In this document: one piece after another, positions 58,101 to 64,000 of the stretch
How the letters are laid out: each line of letters begins with the position of its first letter
Position numbering within the stretch: the first letter of the stretch is position 1
Origin: Ctena decussata
Lineage: Eukaryota; Mollusca; Bivalvia; Lucinida; Lucinidae
Length of the DNA stretch: 64,000 bases
Direction: 5' to 3'
Assembly (NCBI GenBank): GCA_963989385.1
Contig: OZ022508.1
Coordinates: 33,192,166-33,256,165 of the forward strand
Made by a program: the position numbers and the translations under genes
The notes under the pieces: model-generated
The model's database searches: none
What the model saw: only the letters and a program-made list of their open reading frames with translations
Told to the model about the DNA's origin: nothing

Positions 58101-60792
58101 TATCAAGCCTATTCTGTGGTAAACAGGTAGTTTTCTACTGAAGAAATATCTCCATCTGGAGATGTGCGGTTCGGCAGAAATTATAGACAGCAGTAGCAAT
58201 AGGCCTTATTTTTCAATTACACTGCACATGCTATCGGCAAAGATTACTAAATACCTTTGATCTCCACCATCCGAAATTAGCTATTAGTGATTATGATGTT
58301 ACAATTTTCTCGCATAACATGTACATGTCACTGGTTTCCATAAGAATACACAGAACTAAGAAGATAAGGGTTAAGGCATTCCAAGGATGCCATCAAGTAC
58401 ATTAAAATGGACAACTGACGATATTTCAACATGTTTGTGGGCCACCGTGTGTTCAAGTTTGGTTAAACGTGTAAATTTGTAAAGGTTTAGCTTATATACA
58501 CGAACTGTACATGTAAGTACATGTACAGTAGGGATCTTTAACCTGCACAGGGGTTGTTACAAGGGGCCTCCAGTTAACAGCTGAATCTAAGAGACGGCAT
58601 ACATTTTAGCTCACCTGAGCCAAAGGCTCCGGGGGAGCTTATAGTATAGGCAGGGTCAGTCTGTTGTCCATTGTCATTCGTCCGTCCACAATTTCAAATG
58701 ACTTCTCTGAAACCACTGGGCCAATTGTAACCAAATTTTATATGTAGCCTGGCAGGGCCTGACAAATCCATTGTCCGGCTGCCCGGGACAAGTCGGAATT
58801 TTTGCTGGGCAATATTTTCTTACTTGCCCAGAAAAATATATAGGCTATATAGGGAAAATAGAAGAATTTCAGCATTTTGCAGCAGAAGCTCTATACCAGA
58901 CAAGTACATTTAGATGGAATTTTGATTTGTCAAGCCCTGGCCCAAGATGACATATTCCCTGGCCCTGGGGTAGCAAGGTAAAAAAGCTTTTCATCCCCAA
59001 ACCAAAAGACTGACTTCACTGATGGTTTGGCACAAAATCCCTTTTCATGTTGCTCATATTATAAGTCATAGTAAATATGAAATTTGAACTGCTTCAAAAA
59101 ATGTATTTTATTATGGAATAAGAAATGCTAAGTAATATCTGTATGGTATATCTCATAACATATTAATCCTATTAAACACCCCAAGGGTGTTACATTTGGC
59201 AAAAGGAGGGCGTTATTTAGAGCCTAAAGTGTAATAACCAGCAGCTGCCAAATGCCGCTAATATAGAGTATTAAGGTGAATGGGTATACTTAAAAGGAAG
59301 CAGCTCTACTTTTTTTGACTCCCTTTTTAGTTGGGGTCAACTCTTGAAGGAAAGAATTTGCTCTTGTAGGAGCAAATTCTTTCCTTTAAGAATTGACCCA
59401 GTGTCAAAGAGCTACCACATCCAGAGCAGCAAACATGAATTCATGCAAGGTAATACATGTATAAAACAATTTTCAGAAAAGAGGCAGGGGGCGTTTATTA
59501 GAGCAGGGGCGTTTATCAGGATTAATACGGTATTCTGTTTTCTTTTCAAGGTCATTGATGGAGGCGATCTTGACATCAATTTCTTCATTCAAGCTCCAGA
59601 CGGCAAAGTGGTGATATCTGAACATAAAAAATCTGATAATTTACATAGGTAGGTTAAAATTATATAGTAGTAGCAACATGACAAAACCAACAAAGTGGCA
59701 TGTGCACCAGCAAAGACTCAGATCAGCCTGGGTATTTTCCCTGTCTGATCAGAGTCTGGGCTGTTGGCACAGAGGAAGCTTAGATCCTTAGCTACCCTTT
59801 ATGCGCATGGCTTAGACTGATCGGATTGGGCGGATGCCCAGGCTGATCTGAGTCTTTGCTGGCTCACATGCCACTATATTGGTTTTGTCGTTTCATAGCT
59901 CATATTTTTTTAAATAAAATAATTTAGTGATACATGTACATGTAATTTGCTTATTTCTTCACTAAACACTGTGTGGCCCAAAGCTCCAATTAGAAGGGGT
60001 AACAGCAGGGGTGTAAAATTCCACTCATCCCACTCACATTTGCGGGTAAACTTTCATGCAGGGCAAGTAAAACTTTGAGAATTTTCTTCACTGTTTCTTC
60101 ATTTTTAGCATCTTAATGAAAATTTAGACTGTGAGGGTGAGGAAGTTTACAAGAAATTTTACACCTCTGAACAGGGATAATTCAGAGATAATTTTCTCTA
60201 TTTCTCAATGAAAACATGTGTGGAGACCCTCCATTAGAACTGTCTTGTTGAGATGGTTCTAATGAGGGATCACATTCACAACATTTGTTTTTGTGGAAAA
60301 ATGAGGAAAGAAAAATCATCCATGTTATCGAGCACTGGTGGTCCATCTTAAATATCACTACAAAATGTTTGAACACATAAAATAATGACTGTAATTGTTC
60401 ATAAAATGGAACAGTTTGGTTTTACAATGCATAAATGCATCCATAAGATGAAGATGGAATGGAAAACACACTGTAGACCTTGATAAGATATTCAGACTGC
60501 TCCTTTTTGAGCAGTCTGATCTTGGCCTGCACTGTCTGTTGAGACCTATCAGTCCGAATATCTAGAATTTTTAATTGTTCAGAATTGTTTTAATTGTTCT
60601 TTCAGGATACAAATGATGGCTGGTGATATGAAATTATGCTTAGACAACACATTTAGTCATTTCTCCAATAAACTTGTATTCTTTGAGATTATCTCGGATG
60701 ACGAAGAAGACAGCGATGAAAAAGATGAATTTGGAGCGGGTGCGCAGGAAGAATTACAACAAATTATGGACATGACACTTGAAGATTTTAAG
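54963..60792 (+). CDS. TMED5: p24-gamma cargo receptor (TMED1/TMED5 type), first three exons, 3' end not seen
   Basis: Exons 54963-55106, 59551-59648 and 60606-60792 join in phase for 143 codons. p24 proteins cycle between ER and Golgi in COPII and COPI vesicles and help sort cargo such as GPI-anchored proteins. Seen here: a signal peptide (residues 1 to about 16), the GOLD beta-sandwich with Cys32 and Cys92 in the family's disulfide positions, LDINFFIQAPDGKVV, and the LDNTFSHFSNKLVFFEI block that matches CFDNTFSTISEKVIFFELI of TMED5, then an acidic linker and MDMTLEDFK, start of the coiled coil. The human protein is 229 residues, so the coiled coil, transmembrane helix and tail are missing and probably lie past 64000. 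TMED1 and TMED5 cannot be told apart. Confidence 0.87.
55311..55590 (+). mobile_element. tRNA-headed SINE, plus copy (anticodon-position CGT), best preserved
   Basis: The head 55314-55386 pairs fully as a cloverleaf: acceptor GGCCGGG with TCTGGCC, D arm gcgcaatcggtagggc, anticodon arm ctgactcgtaagtcag (CGT, threonine) and T arm ggttcgaatccc. The body has ctttcgtttctccttccgct, aagggcagttgtcagttact, gcttaggaggtctaagcctg, ccgtcccgacatgac and accgtggacgttaag, and the tail is (CAAC)n. The well-kept head suggests a recent insertion. It lies in TMED intron 1. Confidence 0.82.
55624..57573 (+). mobile_element. Helentron-like element with about four 450-bp units
   Basis: Starts ttttagctcacctgagccag and ends gcccaggtgagcgattcagg + gcctcatggccctcttgttt, a start/end pair common in bivalve repeats. 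Near the start is a (GTCC)n microsatellite. Four units carry atttcatatagagcctcc, ggtcacatgaccaacatggc, cttctccagaaccaat, gaccttgacctttttta and gagtacaagaggtcaaggtc, at about 440-470-base spacing. No helicase or other ORF. Fills much of TMED intron 1. Confidence 0.75.
57700..57858 (-). mobile_element. tRNA-derived SINE, minus strand, next to a poly-C tract
   Basis: On the minus strand: ggccccgatagctcagtcag (acceptor and D arm), then a gtagactggctacaca region and ggttcaaaccctgtgctgg (box B). It is followed, toward higher coordinates, by the C run. Confidence 0.55.
57870..57915. repeat. Poly-C tract
   Basis: About 27 uninterrupted C (57876-57902), with more C-rich sequence on both sides. It could form an i-motif or G-quadruplex, but assembly length here is unreliable. 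Confidence 0.85.
57916..58607. other. TMED intron 1, no feature recognised
   Basis: AT-rich intron without ORFs over 60 codons. A short palindrome gtacatgtaagtacatgtac is at about 58508-58527. Confidence 0.4.
58608..58752 (+). mobile_element. Truncated start of the same Helentron-like element
   Basis: ttttagctcacctgagccaa, gctccgggggagcttatag, cgtccgtccacaatttcaaa, accaaattttatatgtagcc. It ends exactly where the MITE at 58753 starts, and the unit does not resume beyond it. Confidence 0.65.
58753..58939. mobile_element. 187-bp MITE with CAGGGC termini
   Basis: The left cagggcctgacaaatccatt and, on the minus strand, cagggcttgacaaatcaaaa share 15 of the first 16 bases. The interior has gcccgggacaagtcgg / ttgcccag words. 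Relative of 9190-9338. No clean target duplication is seen. Confidence 0.6.
59161..59530 (+). mobile_element. R1 full-length copy with both ends, abutting TMED exon 2
   Basis: Starts tattaatcctattaaacacc and ends gggcgtttatcaggattaat + acgg, which are mutual inverted repeats of about 22 bases (TATTAATCCT...TAAAC..CCC). Inside are gtattaaggtgaatgggtat, the hairpin gaaggaaagaatttgctctt / aggagcaaattctttccttt, and gaaaagaggcagggggcgtt. This is therefore a nonautonomous DNA element of about 370 bp. Other, mostly partial, copies are at 5541, 8925, 21925, 23250, 25855, 28385, 28895, 29222, 32150 and 33770. Confidence 0.7.
59551..59648 (+). CDS. TMED5: TMED exon 2: central GOLD domain
   Basis: Acceptor ttttcttttcaag, donor gtaggt. 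It codes VIDGGDLDINFFIQAPDGKV + VISEHKKSDNLH, matching GAGLDIDFHLASPEGKTLVFE of TMED5. 98 bases, phase 0 in and 2 out. Confidence 0.9.
59670..59910. mobile_element. MITE with long terminal inverted repeats (CAGATCAGCCTGG family), second copy
   Basis: The left arm gtagcaacatgacaaaacca + acaaagtggcatgtgcaccag + caaagactcagatcagcctg is inverted at the right (ggctgatctgagtctttgct ... tggcatgtg ... ggttttgtcg). Confidence 0.7.
60205..60590. repeat. Palindromic MITE copy followed by repeat R4
   Basis: 60205-60300: ttctcaatgaaaacatgtgt...ccattagaactgtc / gatggttctaatgagggatc...acaacatttg. 60411-60590: R4, with a short hairpin gactgctcctttttgagcag + tc not seen in the copy at 31814. It ends about 15 bases before the TMED exon 3 acceptor. 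Confidence 0.6.
60606..60792 (+). CDS. TMED5: TMED exon 3: end of GOLD domain and start of coiled coil
   Basis: Acceptor ttgttctttcag, donor gtataa. It codes IQMMAGDMKLCLDNTFSHFS + NKLVFFEIISDDEEDSDEKD and on to EELQQIMDMTLEDFK. Cys92 pairs with Cys32 in family members. The Asp/Glu-rich linker after FFEII is longer and more acidic than in the human protein. Phase 2 in, 0 out. Confidence 0.9.
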
Positions 60793-61175
60793 GTATAAAA
60801 TTGCATCACATGATATTATGGTGATGTTGCTTTTCTTGATTTCTGGAAGTGATTTTACTTCTGGTCCATCCACTATAGCTATATTTCATTGTTGGAGCAG
60901 GTTCAGAAACATTTTGTTATCTCAAAATAATAAAAAGACAAACAGTCAAGGTCATTTCTTCACAGACAGCGTTCTATTATGGTTCTAATGAGAGGTCACA
61001 ACATATGTTTTCATTGAGAAATAAGAAAAATTATTACCCAACAATTATCCTTGTTACCCATTAATGTCAAGAGCATTGATGTTACTGGTATGTAAATTTT
61101 GTGGAAGTACCAAAACTATATTAGAATTTTTAGGCTCCAGATGTGGGGCTTTAATTTTAATTGTGGGAGAATTAT
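60793..61175. other. TMED intron 3 start with half MITE
   Basis: 60955-61025 holds one half of the AACATATGTTG palindrome family (tggttctaatgagaggtcac + aacatatgttttcattgag). Nothing else recognised. Confidence 0.5.
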
Positions 61176-62586
61176 ATGTTTTTAGCTCACCTGAGCCAGA
61201 GGCTCCGGGGGAGCTTATAGGATGGTAAGGCTCCGGCGTCCGTCCGTCCGTCCACAATTTCAAACGACTTCTCCTCTGAAACCGCTAGGCCGATTGTAAC
61301 CAAATTTCATATAGAGCCTCCTGGGACCTTAGGAACGAAAAGTTGTTCAAACGGTCCTGGTCACATGACCAACATGGCCGCCATGCCCATATATGGTAAA
61401 AACCTAAAAAAATCTTCTTCTCCAGAACCAATAGGTCGATGGTCTTGAAACTTGGTATGTAGCATCAGGTACACGAGTACTACCAAGATTGTTCAAATTA
61501 TGACCTTGGGTTGACCTTGACCTTTTTTACGGAAAGGTCAAATTTGCTTACTCATGCTTTTATATGGCAAAATGCGGCAACATAAGATATCTTGGAAACT
61601 GTTGAAGATTTTGGCCTAAAAATTGGTACATACAGTCATCTTAATGACTACATGAAGATTTATGAGTACAAGAGGTCAAGGTCATTCTTTGACCTTTGAC
61701 CCAGAACTCTCATATTTTGACAATATCAAACAATCTCCTCAAAAACCACAAGGCCAGTTGTAACCAAATTTCATATAGATCCTCCAGGGGTTGAGGGAAT
61801 GAAAATTTGTGCATACAGTCCAGGTCACATGACCAACATGGCCACCACGCCCATATATGGTAAAAGCCTTTAAAAATCTTCTTCTCTAGAACCAGTAGAC
61901 CGATGGCCTTGAAACTCGGTATGTAGCATTGGGTACTCAAGTACTATCAAGATTGTTCAAATTTTTTATGACCCTGGGTTGACCTTGACCTTTTTTACGG
62001 CAAGGTCAAATATGGGAAAATGCTAGAACATGAGATTTCATGGAAAGTTTTGAAGATTTTGGCCTAAAAATTGGTACATAGAATCATCTTAATGAGTACA
62101 TGAAGATTTTTGAGTACAAGAGGTCAAGGTCATTCTTTGACCTTTGACCCAGAAATCTCAAATTTTGACAATTTCAAACAATCTGCTCTAAAACCACTGC
62201 GCCAATTGAAACCAAATTTCATATAGAGCCTCGAGGGGTTGATGGAATGAAAATATTTTCTAACGGTCCTGGACACATGACCAACATGACCGCCACGCCC
62301 ATATATGGTAAATACCTTTAAAAATCTTCTTCTCCAGAACCAATTGACCGATGGCCTTGAGACTTTGTAAGTAGCATTGGGTACTTGAGTACTATCAAGA
62401 TTGTTCAAATTATGACCTTGTGTTGACCTTGACCTTTTGCAGCAAGGTCAAATATGGGAAAATGGTAGAACATAAGATTTCATGGAAAGTTTTGAAGATT
62501 TTGACCTAAAAAATTGGTATATACAGTTGTCTTAATGAGTTCATGAAGAATTATGAGTACAAGACTTAGAGGTCAAGGTCATTTTT
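61176..62586 (+). mobile_element. Helentron-like element, about three 450-bp units, end cut by the next element
   Basis: Starts tttttagctcacctgagcca, with (GTCC)n near 61230. Units repeat atttcatatagagcctcc, cacatgaccaacatggcc, agaaccaat and gaccttgacctttt at 61314, 61776 and 62226 (spacing about 460 and 450). The normal ggccctcttgtt end is absent. The sequence passes at gtcaaggtcattt directly into the element at 62587. Confidence 0.75.
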
Positions 62587-64000
62587 ATACGCCTGTTTTG
62601 AAAAAACGGACGTATTATGTCGTGGCGCTGTCCGTCCGTCCGTCCGTCAACATTCTTGTACACGCCATAACTCAGTAACCATTTTGGATATCTTCATGAA
62701 ATTTGGTAGGCATATGTATTAGGGTGGGGGAACGTGTCACGTACAAGAATGGTTGCTCCCCCTTTCTTACTTTTGAAGTTATGCCCCTTTGATTAATTTT
62801 TTCCCTGTAAGTCTTGTACGCGCCATAACTAGATAACCGTTTGGGATATCTTTATAAAACTTCATAGCAATGTGTATGGAGTCCCAGCGATGTGTCGCGT
62901 TTAAAAATGGCTGCTCTACCTTTCTTTGTCTTAGAGTTAATCCCGTTCATTAATCTTATTGGCTATTTTGTGTATATTACAAAAAATATATTTTCAGGGG
63001 AGGATAGTAGAACAAAAAATGGTTCATCTAGTATAATTAGGTTATTTCCCTTTCCCTTGTTCTACTTTGACAAGCAGCTTAAACAACAGTATTTGAGGTG
63101 TTAAATATCTAAATAATGTTGCAGTCATTATACCCCTGCTTTGAAAAAGTGGGGGTATACAGGTTTACATCTGTCCTTCTGTCCTTCCATCTGTCCGTCT
63201 GTCCTTCCGTCCCCTTTTAATCAAATTTTTCATCAAAGATTTCTTCACAACCATACAAGCTAGACTGGTCATATTTGGCATAAAGGTTGATGACGACATG
63301 TTGTACTGTGGGATTGAGAACCAGCCTTCTCCTGCATATTCTTCCCTGTATTTGTCCAATTTTCTTTCTTTCCATACTTTGAATAATGAAATTTTACGTC
63401 AAAGATTTCTCTACAACCATGCAAGCTAGAGTAGTCATATTTGGTATGCAGGTTGATGACGACATGTTGTATCGTGGGATTGAGAACCAGCCTTCTCCTG
63501 CTTATTCTTCCCTGTATTTGTCCAATATTCTTTCTTGTCATACCTTGAATAATAAATTTTTTCGTCAAAGATTTCTCCACAGCCTTGCAAGCTAGAGTAG
63601 TCATATTTGGTATGCAGGTTAATGATTACTTACTGTATCGTGGGATTGAGAACCAGCCTTCTCCTCTTTTTCTTCCCTGTATTTGTCCAATTTTCTTTCT
63701 CTCTTTACTTTGAATAATGTAATTTTTTGTAACAGATTTCACAGCAACCATTCATATTTGGTATACATGGTAACAATGATTTCTCTCTCTCTCTCTATGC
63801 TTTTTGTTACGAAAATAACACCATTTGATGTTAGCAGTTAAGCGGGGGTATAGTCGGATTCGCCAACAGTTCTACTTAGTTATAGAGTGGTTGCCTCTGT
63901 TTGTCTGCCTGTGTATCCTTTTGTAAACAATTTTGTTCATTCTGCAACTCCTTTAGGACATTGAAACGGGCGTATTATGCGCCGCTTGCGAAGCCCTTGT
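62587..64000 (+). mobile_element. Pearl/Helentron-like element (TATACGCCTGTTTTGAAAAA), interrupted by another
   Basis: Starts tatacgcctgttttgaaaaa with a hairpin (acggacgtattatgtc) and (GTCC)n at about 62628-62650, then two units with gtacacgccataactcagta / gtacgcgccataactagata and a ggatatctt motif. It ends at the window edge with acgggcgtattatgcgccgc + ttgcgaagcccttgt, the matching 3' terminus. Positions 63129-63890 are an insertion of another element. Confidence 0.7.
63129..63890 (+). mobile_element. Pearl-like element nested in the previous one
   Basis: Starts tacccctgctttgaaaaagt + gggggtatac, then (GTCC/GTCT)n, then about four 150-bp units with tcaaagatttcttcacaacc, tttggtatgcaggttgatga, atcgtgggattgagaaccag and cctgtatttgtccaattttc. 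It ends near agcgggggtatagtcggatt. Same family as 6690-7776 in the other orientation. Confidence 0.75.

Noticed and set aside
62130..62408. Similar ORFs (MNNLDxTQVPNATYxVSRPS) at 56624 and 62130
   Set aside because: They recur because the 450-bp satellite unit recurs. No domain, and each is broken in other units.

Overview
This is a eukaryotic, AT-rich, intron- and repeat-dense window, almost certainly from a marine bivalve mollusc. Two animal genes are split into short exons with GT/AG introns. The space between them is full of repeat types typical of bivalves: pearl/Helentron-like elements with internal 150-450 bp satellite arrays, tRNA-derived SINEs, many palindromic MITEs, degraded LINEs and a decayed Ty3/Gypsy element. 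The species cannot be named from the sequence alone, and nothing in the window looks prokaryotic.

Gene 1 is on the minus strand and fills positions 35142 down to 1, running off the window at its 3' end. It is the orthologue of vertebrate KIAA2026/BRD10. I could chain 15 coding exons, every junction keeping phase, for 7,800 coding bases (2,600 codons) with no stop. In order the protein has an N-terminal bromodomain with an intact acetyl-lysine asparagine, a charged helix, a block resembling the DDT/WHIM modules of ISWI-partner proteins, a basic stretch, one huge acidic exon of 601 residues, a conserved LxPWExKL helix, a basic/acidic nuclear-signal region and a Thr/Ser/Gln-rich tail of more than 1,100 residues.

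Gene 2 is on the plus strand. It starts at 54963, with three exons visible to 60792, and is a p24-gamma cargo receptor (TMED1/TMED5 type). It has a signal peptide, the GOLD domain and both GOLD cysteines. The coiled coil, transmembrane helix and tail are not recognisable in the rest of the window and probably lie past 64000.

The 20 kb between the two genes (about 35.1-55.0 kb) holds a broken Ty3/Gypsy retrotransposon (about 36.4-41.4 kb), a 738-bp element with a 9-bp target duplication, a pearl-like satellite, a retroelement remnant inside a 2.8-kb inverted-repeat frame, and at least three non-LTR retrotransposon remnants. The introns carry dispersed nonautonomous DNA elements. Several have perfect or near-perfect palindromic structure and clean target duplications: 25970-26148, 30959-31790, 25045-25584 and 9190-9338. 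The end of the window (61.2-64.0 kb) is a pile-up of nested Helentron-like elements.

I found no unknown multi-gene system. The most unusual items are the foldback elements, a tandemly triplicated splice acceptor in gene 1, the probable bromodomain plus DDT/WHIM architecture of gene 1, and a transposon ending right at a splice acceptor of gene 2.
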